Positions 34,028-42,650 of a DNA stretch of 50,129 nt are shown here, one piece after another. Origin of the DNA: an uncultured bacterium. Its GTDB lineage: Bacteria > Zixibacteria > MSB-5A5 > CAIYYT01. Position 1 is the stretch's first letter; each line of letters starts with the position of its first letter. The notes beneath the pieces are model-generated. The model did no database searches. It was given only the letters and a program-made list of their open reading frames with translations, and was not told the DNA's origin. The stretch is from NCBI GenBank assembly GCA_903903945.1, contig CAIVAP010000147.1, positions 1 to 50,129 on the forward strand, read 5' to 3'. A program made the position numbers and the translations under genes.

Positions 34028-34766
34028 GGCGTCCTCCTTTGGTTGATCGCATATCGGTGGCATCAGTTGTCACCGGCTGTCGTGACTTAAAAAGGATTCC
34101 GAGCGTGGTCTCGTAGTTGTGCTGCACGTCGGTGAGGCTCTCGGTACCGTACAGGTCCCAGGTCGTCTTGACCGATGCGTGACCAAGAATCTTCGACAGC
34201 GTCTCGATAGAGCCGCTTGCCCGCTTCCAATGTCGTGCGAAGCTGTGGCGAAGCAGGTGACACGTCACGGACGCGTACTTCGGATTGGGACTCCGTACAT
34301 CCGCGCGGACTCCGGCCTGAGCCACAATCCGGTTGATCTGACGGGCTCCAAGAGCCTGTCCGGTGCGTGATCGAAACAGCGTGTTCTCCCGATCAGGTGT
34401 AAGCGCATCAAGCGCCAGAGCTAGTTCCCGCCGGACTGGGACCAAACGCGTCTTGTTCCCTTTCGATCCTCGAATCACAATGAGATTCCTCACAAAATCA
34501 ACATCGCTTGCCATCAGGGCAGCTACTTCGGAGCGACGCATGCCAGTTTCGACCAAGAGCTGTATGAGAAGTCGGTCGCGCGGGCAGGGTGCCGCTGCGA
34601 TCAAACGCTCCAACTCGGCAAGGGAGAGGTGGTACTCAGCGTTCGAGAGTTGGTGCGTCACTCGTTCGCGCTGACGAGTGAAGCGTCTGGCGAATGAACG
34701 GTACGTGCTCGCGCATGACAAAAACAACCGGCGCGGGAGCTTGCCGATCGAGGTCGAGTGTCTCAC
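34008..34766 (-). CDS. Short tyrosine recombinase (XerC/D-like catalytic domain)
   Basis: A 252-residue recombinase. The catalytic domain is complete: Arg in LLVETGMRRSEVAAL, HLLRH (HxxR), GHASVKTTWDLYG (His and Tyr nucleophile). The usual N-terminal core-binding domain of about 100 residues is missing; only about 45 residues precede the catalytic part. So this may be a truncated or single-domain recombinase. The GTG 34766 start has no ribosome site and lies within the outer arm of an inverted recombination-site-like sequence. The frame is open upstream to 34859 without a standard start codon. The last 6 codons overlap the start of the beta-helix gene. Confidence 0.8.
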   Translation of the reverse strand: MRHSTSIGKLPRRLFLSCASTYRSFARRFTRQRERVTHQLSNAEYHLSLAELERLIAAAPCPRDRLLIQLLVETGMRRSEVAALMASDVDFVRNLIVIRGSKGNKTRLVPVRRELALALDALTPDRENTLFRSRTGQALGARQINRIVAQAGVRADVRSPNPKYASVTCHLLRHSFARHWKRASGSIETLSKILGHASVKTTWDLYGTESLTDVQHNYETTLGILFKSRQPVTTDATDMRSTKGGRHVQHDS

Positions 34767-34769
34767 TCT

Positions 34770-34992
34770 TGCAGAAGTGGGACATTGGGTGACGACGCCT
34801 TCTGAAGGGCGGCCTCGTGGTTTTGCCTGAAGTTGGCTGCTATTCAGAGGATTAGGCGGTTAGTACTGTGGTGAAACCTGATGTCTTGACGAGATTCTTG
34901 AATGTGATAATGTCTAGATGAGCAGGAACAAGTACTGTAAATGTTTGAAATTGGAGGAGTTATGCGCAGCTAGAAACGTCCCACTTCTGCAA
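34770..34992. repeat. Pair of inverted core-like sites flanking 193 bp (possible inverton)
   Basis: TTGCAGAAGTGGGAC (34770-34784) and GTCCCACTTCTGCAA (34978-34992) are perfect 15-bp inverted copies. Each is part of a longer imperfect palindrome: arm GTCCCACTT, spacer CTGCAA, then arm GAGTGAGAC (left, minus strand) or ATATAGGAC (right). Imperfect inverted arms around an identical 6-base spacer are the known form of tyrosine-recombinase core sites. Because the two sites are inverted, recombination would flip the 193-bp segment between them. The tyrosine recombinase gene is directly adjacent. A transposon-type (MITE) element with these ends is the alternative; no target duplication is seen. Confidence 0.55.
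34886..34913 (+). promoter_or_regulatory. Promoter inside the possible invertible segment
   Basis: TTGACG (34886-34891) and TAATGT (34908-34913) with 16 bases between. It points right, towards the small protein and the serine recombinase, in the present orientation. A strong GGAGGAG (34953-34959) and a 3-codon frame ATG CGC AGC TAG (34962-34973) follow. Flipped, the promoter would face the tyrosine recombinase. Confidence 0.4.
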
Positions 34993-35122
34993 ATATAGGA
35001 CATTCGCGGGACAAGTCAATCAGTTTTTGTAGCCGAATTTTCCCACGAACTGATACTATCCACAGAAGTTGGCCAGCAGGAGACTTTTTCCTCTCTCCCG
35101 CAGTTGAGGTGGGACGGGTAGC

Positions 35123-35293
35123 ATGGAATACATGCCTATCCAACAACGCCACATTGAGGAACTGAAACGGATATACCAGAAGCACTTTTCAGAAGGGCTT
35201 TCAGACAAAGACGCTTGGGCCATGGCGCACCGGCTCGTGAATCTGTACCGACTCCTTCTCAAGCGTGAGCAGGAACGCGAGAAAAAGGCTTGA
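35123..35293 (+). CDS. 56-residue conserved-looking protein ahead of the recombinase
   Basis: A small helical protein (MEYMPIQQRHIEELKRIYQK, SDKDAWAMAHRLVNLYRLLLKR) ending in a basic tail. I recall very similar short proteins next to serine recombinases in Patescibacteria and other uncultured phyla; function unknown. ATG 35123 gives the full motif MEY-PIQQ; ATG 35132 is an alternative. GGGACGGGTAG lies ahead, a poor ribosome site. It ends 69 bases before the recombinase and is likely a co-transcribed partner. Confidence 0.75.
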   Translation: MEYMPIQQRHIEELKRIYQKHFSEGLSDKDAWAMAHRLVNLYRLLLKREQEREKKA

Positions 35294-35362
35294 ACTTGTT
35301 AGCATTTGCCCTCAAATGGATTGGCTTAGTAGAACGACGTTGGAGCGTATGGATTAACAACT

Positions 35363-37087
35363 ATGCCAGGAATCGCAATATACGCAAGGAAATCAACGGA
35401 ATCAGAGGATCGACAAATCCTCTCCATCGACTCGCAGGTCAGGGAACTCAAAATGCTCGCTTCCCGCGAGGGTCTTCGCGTAGATCGTGTCTTAACTGAG
35501 TCCAAATCAGCTAAGGCTCCGGGTCGCCCTGTGTTCAACGATCTGTATAAGCTCATCCAAAATGGCGAACTTGACGGCATTGTCTGCTGGAAACTTGACC
35601 GCCTGGCGCGAAACCCCGTAGACGGTGGAGCGTTGATTTGGGCAATGGAAGAACGCAAGTTGAAGCACCTTGTGACGCCGCAAAGGTCGTTCAGCAATAC
35701 CGGCAATGATAAGTTCTGGATGCAGCTTGAATTCGGTATGGCCAAGAAATACGTCGATGATCTCTCGGACAATGTCAAGCGCGGTATTCGGGCACGGCTG
35801 CATCAAGGTTGGATGTCTGGCTTGCCGCCGTTGGGTTATCTCAATGACCGAAACAACCGAACGATTGTGAAGGACCCTGAACGCTTTCCGCTCATTCGTC
35901 GAATGTGGGACTTGATGCTCACCGGCAACTTCACACCCCCGCATATTCTCAAGCTTGCTAACGAGGAGTGGGGCTTAAGGACTCGAGAGTTCAAGCGTTT
36001 AGGTGGCGCGCCGCCTGCCTTGTCAACAATCTACAAAACCTTCAAGCATCCGTTTTACTACGGCATGATCCGCCACAATGGTGAGTACCTTAAGGGAGCG
36101 CATGAACCGATGGTAACAAAGGCGGAGTTTGATCGGGTGCAACAGCTTCTGGGCGTCGAGACTAGTCCCCGACCAGAGAAGTACGATTTCGCGTTTACCG
36201 GCCTCATCCGGTGCGGCGAGTGTGGCGCTTCGATCACTGCCGAGCACAAGCTAAATCGCCAGGGTCACCGCTATGTCTACTACCACTGTACACGGCACAA
36301 GAAGAACACACTGTGCAAGCAGAAGGTGATAGAGGTGAGGAAACTCGAAGCACAGATTTCAGCATTTCTAGAAACAATTACGATTCACCCGGACTTCTCG
36401 CAGTGGGTGATAAACCTAACGAGAGAAATCCATGCCGAAGAGATTACCAAGGACAAAGCTTCGTTTGATTCGCTTAACCGGCGCTATGCCGCCTGCAAGG
36501 AAGAGCTCTCCGCGCTGGTTGATCTACGGCTGCGTGGATTGCTTAATGATGATGAATACTTGGGGAAGAAGCAGGAACTTGAGAATGAACGGGTGGCGAT
36601 TAAGGAATTGCTCACAGATTCCGATGATCACGTCGCCCAGGTGGTGGACCGCTGCATCGAAGCATTTGAGTTTGCGACCATTGCCAAACGGACCTTCGAT
36701 GAAGGTGACAATGATGTTAAACGGGCGTGTTTGCGGTACCTTGGTTCGAACCTTTCGCTTTGCGACGGAATCCTTAGTATTCACGCGCAAGAACCGTTCA
36801 TCATGATGAAAAAGACTCTCGATTCCCCTCGTGCGAAAAGCTTCGTGCTCGAACCCACGCCTTTCAGCTACAGTCAGCGAAAGAAAGTGCATCCAAAATC
36901 CGCGATTAGCATCTGGTGCAGCCTGGTGCACGATGTTCGAACCTTCTACCAGAATAATCGTACCACACCTACCTTCAAAGAGCTTCTCGATATAGTGAAG
37001 AAAGAGCGCGCTTCAAGATGCCAGCATAAGAAAATATTACAATTGCCGGAGACGGCAATTGCGGTAGATACTACAGTCAAGTATTGA
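35363..37087 (+). CDS. Large serine recombinase
   Basis: A 574-residue site-specific serine recombinase. The N-terminal resolvase domain (about 1-140) has YARKSTESEDRQILSIDSQ with the likely nucleophile Ser11, and VCWKLDRLARN. The recombinase domain follows (about 160-260, PLGYLND...FKHPFYYG), then a zinc ribbon with CGECGAS...YYHCTRHKK...C (about 285-325) and a coiled-coil segment (about 370-430). Such enzymes integrate phages and mobile elements without needing other proteins for integration. It is encoded with the 56-residue protein, and the next gene on the other strand starts right after its stop. Confidence 0.95.
   Translation: MPGIAIYARKSTESEDRQILSIDSQVRELKMLASREGLRVDRVLTESKSAKAPGRPVFNDLYKLIQNGELDGIVCWKLDRLARNPVDGGALIWAMEERKLKHLVTPQRSFSNTGNDKFWMQLEFGMAKKYVDDLSDNVKRGIRARLHQGWMSGLPPLGYLNDRNNRTIVKDPERFPLIRRMWDLMLTGNFTPPHILKLANEEWGLRTREFKRLGGAPPALSTIYKTFKHPFYYGMIRHNGEYLKGAHEPMVTKAEFDRVQQLLGVETSPRPEKYDFAFTGLIRCGECGASITAEHKLNRQGHRYVYYHCTRHKKNTLCKQKVIEVRKLEAQISAFLETITIHPDFSQWVINLTREIHAEEITKDKASFDSLNRRYAACKEELSALVDLRLRGLLNDDEYLGKKQELENERVAIKELLTDSDDHVAQVVDRCIEAFEFATIAKRTFDEGDNDVKRACLRYLGSNLSLCDGILSIHAQEPFIMMKKTLDSPRAKSFVLEPTPFSYSQRKKVHPKSAISIWCSLVHDVRTFYQNNRTTPTFKELLDIVKKERASRCQHKKILQLPETAIAVDTTVKY
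36915..36949 (+). repeat. 35-bp direct repeat, copy 1 (inside recombinase gene)
   Basis: This stretch in the 3' part of the recombinase gene matches 37911-37945 at 33 of 35 bases, in the same frame, coding LVHDVRTFY. The second copy is in a decayed fragment about 1 kb downstream. Confidence 0.8.
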
Positions 37088-37384
37088 TCAGGCGGCCTTG
37101 AGACGCATTTCCAGTTTCTCGACGCGCATTTCTACATCTCGAAGGTGCTGACGCATGACGACGAATTCCTGATTGAGATCAGTGTAAATCTTCGCGAAGC
37201 GGTCGACTGACGTCGTGAGGGTAGCCAAGTTCTCTCGAACCGTAGCAATCTCCTTTCCCTGTTCGTCAATACGGGTCGTCATCTCATCGAATCCTCGTTT
37301 GACAAAGCCGATAATCTGCTCGGTTTGTGTGGCAAATCGTTTGTCGAGTCGCTCATCAAGCTGCTCTATCGTAAGGGTACTCAT
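37088..37384 (-). CDS. Coiled-coil protein, 98 residues
   Basis: An almost wholly helical coiled-coil protein (heptads in RIDEQGKEIATVRENLATLTTSVDRFAKIYTDL and the Leu/Glu/Arg-rich C-terminus). The pattern TIEQLDERLDKRFATQTEQI is a common style of small coiled-coil protein in Patescibacteria. Its stop touches the recombinase stop (convergent). The ATG has no obvious ribosome site. No function can be assigned. Confidence 0.7.
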   Translation of the reverse strand: MSTLTIEQLDERLDKRFATQTEQIIGFVKRGFDEMTTRIDEQGKEIATVRENLATLTTSVDRFAKIYTDLNQEFVVMRQHLRDVEMRVEKLEMRLKAA

Positions 37385-37594
37385 AGGTAGAATGAACTGT
37401 AGCGACAGTGGAAACGTTTGTCAATCGGCGAGGCATAGGCTTCTTTGTCCCCACAACCAGGGAGGAAAAGTTGCCTATTTCGACAATTGACTGCGCCTGT
37501 GTCCACAGTACGCTGCACTGTACGGCGGCGGAGCTTCCTCACGTTCACCTCGCCGTAGAAAGGAGGTGATGCACGTTGGACTACCCGAGATGCC

Positions 37595-37813
37595 ATGCAC
37601 CGCTACTGCCAGGTCTTCCAGCGCCTAGTCGAGACGAAGAATCTACCGCTGCAAGACGAGCTCTTCTTGGAAAGTGAGCTCGATGCGCTTGCCCCCTTCG
37701 TCCATAGGAAATTGGACGATGCCGGTGAGGAGCGTTGGCGGCAGCAAGCCTTAGCTGAGCTCCACACCTACCTGATGGGTGAGGATGTCCAGCTGAGCGG
37801 TTTGCACGGCTAA
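37595..37813 (+). CDS. Small hypothetical protein (72 residues)
   Basis: An acidic, Leu- and His-containing protein (VFQRLVETKNLPLQDELFLESELDALAPFVHRKLDD). AAAGGAGGTGATG lies about 20 bases upstream, but the ATG at that point opens a different short frame, so initiation is unclear. The composition looks like a true protein. No family recognised. Confidence 0.45.
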   Translation: MHRYCQVFQRLVETKNLPLQDELFLESELDALAPFVHRKLDDAGEERWRQQALAELHTYLMGEDVQLSGLHG

Positions 37814-37894
37814 GAACCGGGGTCACCGATTCCCTCTGGGAGTTACGAATTCGTAACTTGTGCACAATGGGGAGGAAAAAGTACTCTAAGAAGC

Positions 37895-38056
37895 AACTTT
37901 TCCGCCCGGTGGTGCGGCCTAGTGCACGATGTTCGAACCTTCTACTGGCACCATCGGTTGGAGTATGGATTCTTGTGTTTACCGAACATACTGAAATATA
38001 GCATTTCTACTCAAAGGCGGCAGGAGGGAAAACCCATGCCAATTAACCACTGCTGA
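37895..38056 (+). pseudogene. Decayed C-terminal fragment of a serine recombinase
   Basis: In one frame it reads N-F-S-A-R-W-C-G-L-V-H-D-V-R-T-F-Y, matching the region SIWCSLVHDVRTFY near the end of the recombinase encoded at 35363-37087, then diverges and stops at 38054-38056. At the DNA level 37911-37945 is the second copy of the 35-bp repeat. It is probably the tail of an older recombinase interrupted by a later insertion. The rest of 37814-38279 has no gene I can support. Confidence 0.5.
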
Positions 38057-38279
38057 CGAAAGAATGCCCTGAAACATTCTGTATCGGGGGAAGAAGTGTC
38101 GAGTTCTCTTTCGCCTCGTCACATTAGAAGACGCACGGGCACTATGTCAGAAGTCTCCGGAAATTTTTTTCCTTTGTACAATCTTCGGAAACGCTGCAAC
38201 CAATCACGATCTGAATGAGCCTTCCTGGAATCACAACGACTTGGCCGCACATGAGCCATTATTTGCTCAGAATGAATCA

Positions 38280-40625
38280 CTAACAACCATGGCAGGGTTC
38301 CTGCCCGGATCTAAATATGTAATTAACCAGGTAAACCGCGTCGGCGATGTTGCACTTCCCGTCGCAATTTACGTCGCCCGCTCTCGTGTCAACTGGCGTG
38401 GCGCCGCCGGCGAACATGTACATAATAAGTGCGACGGCATCGCCAATGTCGACTTGGCAGCTTCCGTCAATGTCACCGCATGCGAACTCGATACAGGGCG
38501 ACGGAAGGACACTGTAACCCTCTGAACTTGCTTCAAGAATCCCTGTCGAGAGATCGAAATGCCCGCGGATTTGGCTCCGGCAGTGCACTGGGTCACCCTC
38601 CGGAAACAGGTCGTTGAACAGTACGGACTGGACGATTGCCTCGACGAATCTGCTCGAGCGACTGTACTTCCCGACGTGAATCGCTGCTGCCGCAGTATCG
38701 AGCCGCACGTGATTGATGCCCGTAGATTTACCGCTTACCTGAACAGCGGGGCCATCAAATTGGTATTCCGTGATCGTCAGGTCAACCGTGTCGGGATGCC
38801 CAGTCGATTGGGCATGGAGTCTTAGCTGGCCGGAGAAATCAGAGACATATAGCCGCTCGCCGCCAAGGAAGGCGGGCAGGTCATAGTAGATTGTCCGAGG
38901 TTTGGTTTCATCGAGCACGAATGTCAGCTCTGCCGGAAGATTCGGAATTGGCAGGGGCGTTGTATAGAAGAGCACTGGATCGTGTTTGATTTTCTGCTGC
39001 GGGTTATTGCAGGACGAGAATTGACCACAGTCGAGCCAGCCGCCGATGTAGAGTTGGCCGTTGTCCTGCTGGCAGTTTGCCGAGGTATAGCCCGGAGTTA
39101 TTGGCAAGCAGGTATTTCCTCCGAGGCAGCAGATGGCTTTCTCCATAATGAGTAATGGATGCTCATTCACCGATAGCGAGAAATATTCGATGCCGCCCCC
39201 ATCGGAAACGTGTGCCGCGATGAGGTTGCTACCTTGGTGGAGATAGGACGTGATGTCCGCATCGGGGGCGTGGTAGTTGACGGAGCAATTGTATGGCGGA
39301 TTCACGCACGCGTCGGTGTGACAGCCACTGCCCCACTCGCCGACGAATTGACCGTTCACGTACAGCGTGATGGCATTGTCTGCGTGGAACTCCAATGACG
39401 CACCAAGGCCGCTCGCTGTGCCTGGGTACTCGTACCAGAAGCGATAGAATCGGTCACAACCATCACATCCCCACCCGGCGTCTGGCACTGCCACTGCACG
39501 CCACGGACCATAGCGTGGCGTGAAATCCGGTTGGTGCCATTGCAAGGCTCCGTCGACGGGTCCAGAGCAATCATTCGTTGGCACCGTCGCGACCCAGCCA
39601 GCTGACACAACGATCGGATAGTGCATCTCCCCCCATCCTGGCAGAACCGTGCCGTTGTGGGTCGGGCCGAAGTAGATCTTGTGATTTCCAGGCGTGGCGT
39701 TCAGATTGACTCTGCCTTGAAAATTGAAGGTGGCAATAGCACCAGGCGCGACGCTCGTTTCCTGCATTGTGCACGGAACGATATCCGTTTTCCAATTCAC
39801 GTCGGGGTCCGGTGCATCAGGTGGGAAATTGAAGAAACTCTCGCTTGGTACGCCTGCTTCGTTAGTTGAGGCAAGTTCGACGTATGACTCAGGATGAACT
39901 ATTGGATCGTTATGCCACGTAGATGATCCGGTGTTGCGATAGCGGACCTGGCAAGTTACAAGTTGGCCGGGGCCGTATGGGCCCACAGGCGAAATTGACT
40001 GGGAAGTAAATTCACAGGAATAGAACATATATGGGTTCTCATTTACCAAGAACGTCATAGGATCGAACCAGCATCCTTGTGGATTTGTCCAACAAGGATC
40101 GGAACTGTAACCCCAACTATTCATTGGTATTGAGTTGTTGCTATCCCAGATCCCGAAGTGAAGATGATCTGCTCGTCCCAGCGAGCAATCCCTTTTTGGC
40201 GTATAGACACCTATCTCGGCAATTTTTTGACCTTGAGAAACACTCGGTCCGTTTTCCGTGTACGTGGTGATCTGTTGAAATGCTGATGAGACGTTTTGGA
40301 TATGCCCGTACTGCGCAATGAAGTAGTCCCCATTACTTTTCCTATGTCGCACGAAGAGTACTGCCCCGTCCCTGGCGCAGTTTCCACTGCCGCCCCCATA
40401 GGCAGTAGCACTTCCATCGTAGAAACATACCTGACCGTCCGCAATAGCGTAGATCGCATCTCCGGCGGTTCCATCAAGATCAGTTCCGATGTGGGTTCCA
40501 CCGCTTCCGCCAAAGGGTTGCACCACGGTCATTGCCGCAAGAGGATTTGAGAAGCCTGTTGCTGCAACCTCATCAAATGCAGCAAGCGCGAGCGTAATGC
40601 ACATCACCAAGAGCAAGTGTCGCAT
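38280..40625 (-). CDS. Exported M23 peptidase-like protein with dockerin pair
   Basis: A 781-residue exoprotein. Signal peptide about 1-22. The N-terminal domain (about 24-190) is an M23 (lysostaphin-type) metallopeptidase with His45-x3-Asp49 (HIGTDLDG), YGHI (His108) and HLH at 154-156, all zinc or catalytic residues present, so it may cut peptidoglycan or peptide bonds. After it come an Ig-like domain, a GalBD-like carbohydrate-binding-style part and other beta domains (about 350-700). The C-terminus carries two dockerin-like loops (GDIDGSCQVDIGDAVALIMY and GDVNCDGKCNIADAVYLVNY) and ends in Cys-x-x-Cys. AAGGAG precedes the ATG. Confidence 0.88.
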   Translation of the reverse strand: MRHLLLVMCITLALAAFDEVAATGFSNPLAAMTVVQPFGGSGGTHIGTDLDGTAGDAIYAIADGQVCFYDGSATAYGGGSGNCARDGAVLFVRHRKSNGDYFIAQYGHIQNVSSAFQQITTYTENGPSVSQGQKIAEIGVYTPKRDCSLGRADHLHFGIWDSNNSIPMNSWGYSSDPCWTNPQGCWFDPMTFLVNENPYMFYSCEFTSQSISPVGPYGPGQLVTCQVRYRNTGSSTWHNDPIVHPESYVELASTNEAGVPSESFFNFPPDAPDPDVNWKTDIVPCTMQETSVAPGAIATFNFQGRVNLNATPGNHKIYFGPTHNGTVLPGWGEMHYPIVVSAGWVATVPTNDCSGPVDGALQWHQPDFTPRYGPWRAVAVPDAGWGCDGCDRFYRFWYEYPGTASGLGASLEFHADNAITLYVNGQFVGEWGSGCHTDACVNPPYNCSVNYHAPDADITSYLHQGSNLIAAHVSDGGGIEYFSLSVNEHPLLIMEKAICCLGGNTCLPITPGYTSANCQQDNGQLYIGGWLDCGQFSSCNNPQQKIKHDPVLFYTTPLPIPNLPAELTFVLDETKPRTIYYDLPAFLGGERLYVSDFSGQLRLHAQSTGHPDTVDLTITEYQFDGPAVQVSGKSTGINHVRLDTAAAAIHVGKYSRSSRFVEAIVQSVLFNDLFPEGDPVHCRSQIRGHFDLSTGILEASSEGYSVLPSPCIEFACGDIDGSCQVDIGDAVALIMYMFAGGATPVDTRAGDVNCDGKCNIADAVYLVNYIFRSGQEPCHGC

Positions 40626-40695
40626 TGGAGACTCCTTTTTGCTAAGAGTTGATTTCTGTGTTGCCTTCGTTAATGTTCGCTGTTGACTTAAAGGC

Positions 40696-41418
40696 CTAGT
40701 TCGTGAACTTCAGAGTGTTGATCACATTGAGCGCATCCTTGTTTTGTTTAAGAAATCGTAGATCCACGAGATTGCTGCCTCTCGAAAAAACATAAGCAAA
40801 ATCAAATCCTGTGTAAGATTTTTCGAGGTCTACTCGCTTACAAGGGATACCGGTGGCTATTGTAAAGTCTGATGAACCAAGGATGAATTTCTTGGCCCCA
40901 CTACCAGTTGTGTGCATATCTTCCTTGAGAAACTGGTCAAGAGTTTTGTTCTCGTCAACTGCGATGAACAATCCCTTAGCCATTCCATCAGATGGACCGA
41001 GTGAGAGGGTTACAGCCTCTTGGGTGGATTGCTTACTTAAGTTGGTGTCTACCGAACCATCCAATTCTGAAATACGCCCCCAAGATTGTGGCACCCTAAC
41101 GGAGTACCCGTACTTAGTATTTGTGTAAGTCTTCCACCCAGCTGCGTCAACATTTGCATTGGTGATTGAAGTAGTGTTGGCGTTTGATGTGCTACTTGTA
41201 TTCACGGTCACATTTGTAACGGTCGCACCAATATTGTTGGTTATGGAATTAGTGTTAGTTCCTATATTCGCATTTACCACCAGATTAGCACTTGAGTCTG
41301 TGTTTGCGGTTGGCCAGTAGTGAATAAAACCTGCGACTGCAAATATTGCAATGACAATTAATAAAATCCATAGGGCTCGGTTCATTCTTTTGGGGGCGTG
41401 TTGAGGTAGGTTTTCCAT
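40696..41418 (-). CDS. Membrane-anchored Asn/Thr-rich protein with PsbP-like domain
   Basis: A 240-residue protein. One hydrophobic anchor (about 15-32, ALWILLIVIAIFAVAGFI) is followed by a 60-residue linker made almost only of Asn, Thr, Ser, Val and Ala (about 38-92), and then a domain with YTNTKYGYSVRVPQSW at about 97-112, similar to the PsbP/DcrB-like domains of many secreted proteins. This make-up is typical of Patescibacteria (Parcubacteria) proteins, and the gene is A+T richer than its neighbours, so it may be acquired. ATG 41418 and ATG 41385 are both possible; neither has a good ribosome site. Confidence 0.72.
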   Translation of the reverse strand: MENLPQHAPKRMNRALWILLIVIAIFAVAGFIHYWPTANTDSSANLVVNANIGTNTNSITNNIGATVTNVTVNTSSTSNANTTSITNANVDAAGWKTYTNTKYGYSVRVPQSWGRISELDGSVDTNLSKQSTQEAVTLSLGPSDGMAKGLFIAVDENKTLDQFLKEDMHTTGSGAKKFILGSSDFTIATGIPCKRVDLEKSYTGFDFAYVFSRGSNLVDLRFLKQNKDALNVINTLKFTN

Positions 41419-41586
41419 ATGATGAAATGGTTAAGGGTCGCTGTTCCCATCCTTGCACCATAGACCAAGACCGTCAAGTTGGAGAAATGGAGAAATAGAC
41501 CGTGTGTCGTTAAACCAAATAGAGCATTGAGTGCGGGAGCCTTAGATACTCTTACTGGTAGCAATTATTCTTACTAAAGAGCGTAA
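41419..41586. other. Gene-free spacer
   Basis: No gene, RNA or terminator is recognised. With the fragment and the gap that follow, it separates the Patescibacteria-style gene from the AbiE operon (41419-41800 in total). Confidence 0.4.
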
Positions 41587-41757
41587 TATGCCAAGAACGG
41601 AACTCTCAAGACCTTGGACTATATCGATGCTCCAATGGGGGAGAACTTGTTTAACGATTTCTTGCACGACACAACTGTGGTTGGCAATTCTTGCACGCTT
41701 CAGAACAACTGTTCACAGTATACGGTTACAGGTATGTCCGGAATTGTGGCAAAGTAG
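41587..41757 (+). pseudogene. C-terminal fragment of an exported-type protein
   Basis: The frame from 41587 to the TAG at 41755-41757 reads a plausible protein end (NGTLKTLDYIDAPMGENLFN, HDTTVVGNSCTLQNNCSQY). It has no start codon near its beginning; a stop lies just upstream at 41584. Its Asn/Thr/Cys-rich style resembles exported proteins. It is probably a relic of a gene whose 5' part has been lost. Confidence 0.4.
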
Positions 41758-41800
41758 ATGTCGCTTAAAACGGAGGGGGAGTTACTGCATGATGGAATCG

Positions 41801-42646
41801 CTACTTCTGCAGATAATCGCCAAACGCGGACACCAGGACAGCAGGCAACTCTGATATAACAGTGTCAAAGGCCGGCAACTCGCGAACCTGGTGAGCGATT
41901 CCTGGTCTCCAGAAGTCTCGTGCCGCCCGAATTCGCATCGGATTGATAAAGTCATTTACTGATTTTGGTACTTCCAAGTCTTTTGACTCGAGCTTTACGA
42001 CAAACACCGACCAGACCTTTGGCAAGTCGAATTCTTGTCTCCGGTGCTCTAGCAAAGCCCAGACGTCGTAGAAATCACGGCTCTTTCCGCGCTGTAATAT
42101 ACTCCGGAGCTTCTCAGCAAGTATCTCGTTGAGCGAATACGCAACAAGCGTGCAAGGCGAATCATCCTGATAGGAAGCAATCAACGACACAGATCGAGGT
42201 GCTTCAACGATTTGCTCATCCAATGAAATGTCCACTCGGATGTTGTTCTTCTGCCCGCTTGTTTTCTGCAGCGGTCCGTCGTATCCAAGTTTCAGTTGCG
42301 CCGAGACAATGTTTTCGCCCTTTCGGGGATACTGCGAATATTCGATCACACGCATGGTACAACCCACGGTATCCGTTATGGTCTGCGTGGTGCGTTCGAA
42401 AAGACCCTTAATATCTCGGGATGTCAGTTTGACTCTGCTCGTGAAGTCAAGGTCCTCGGAGAAACGCCAATCAGGGAAATAGCATTTCTTCAAGACTGTG
42501 CCTCCCTTGAACACAAGCGATTCGGAGAAAAGCGAATCCCGACTCAGAGCGATCAGAGTCTTGGTGAGGACATAATCCTTCTCGATGATGCCTGCATCGA
42601 TGCCTTCATTACCGCTGATGGTGCGAATGTCGACGGCGCGCAGCAT
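41801..42646 (-). CDS. abiEii: AbiEii-family nucleotidyltransferase toxin
   Basis: A 281-residue toxin of a type IV toxin-antitoxin/abortive infection system. The nucleotidyltransferase signature is present: VFKGGTVLKK (GG site) followed by FSEDLDF (the metal-binding D-x-D as EDLDF), then VRVDISLDE-like IRVDISLDE and the YSLNEILAEKLRSIL...RDFYDVW motif of the family. Known family members transfer nucleotides to tRNA or bind GTP and stop growth when phage infects. ATG 42646 is 4 bases after the antitoxin stop. It is the second gene of the operon. Confidence 0.93.
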   Translation of the reverse strand: MLRAVDIRTISGNEGIDAGIIEKDYVLTKTLIALSRDSLFSESLVFKGGTVLKKCYFPDWRFSEDLDFTSRVKLTSRDIKGLFERTTQTITDTVGCTMRVIEYSQYPRKGENIVSAQLKLGYDGPLQKTSGQKNNIRVDISLDEQIVEAPRSVSLIASYQDDSPCTLVAYSLNEILAEKLRSILQRGKSRDFYDVWALLEHRRQEFDLPKVWSVFVVKLESKDLEVPKSVNDFINPMRIRAARDFWRPGIAHQVRELPAFDTVISELPAVLVSAFGDYLQK

Positions 42647-42650
42647 AGAC

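Noticed and set aside
41588..41854. 88-residue plus-strand frame from ATG 41588
   Set aside because: Composition is poor and it runs into the toxin gene; the frame one base off gives the more protein-like fragment.
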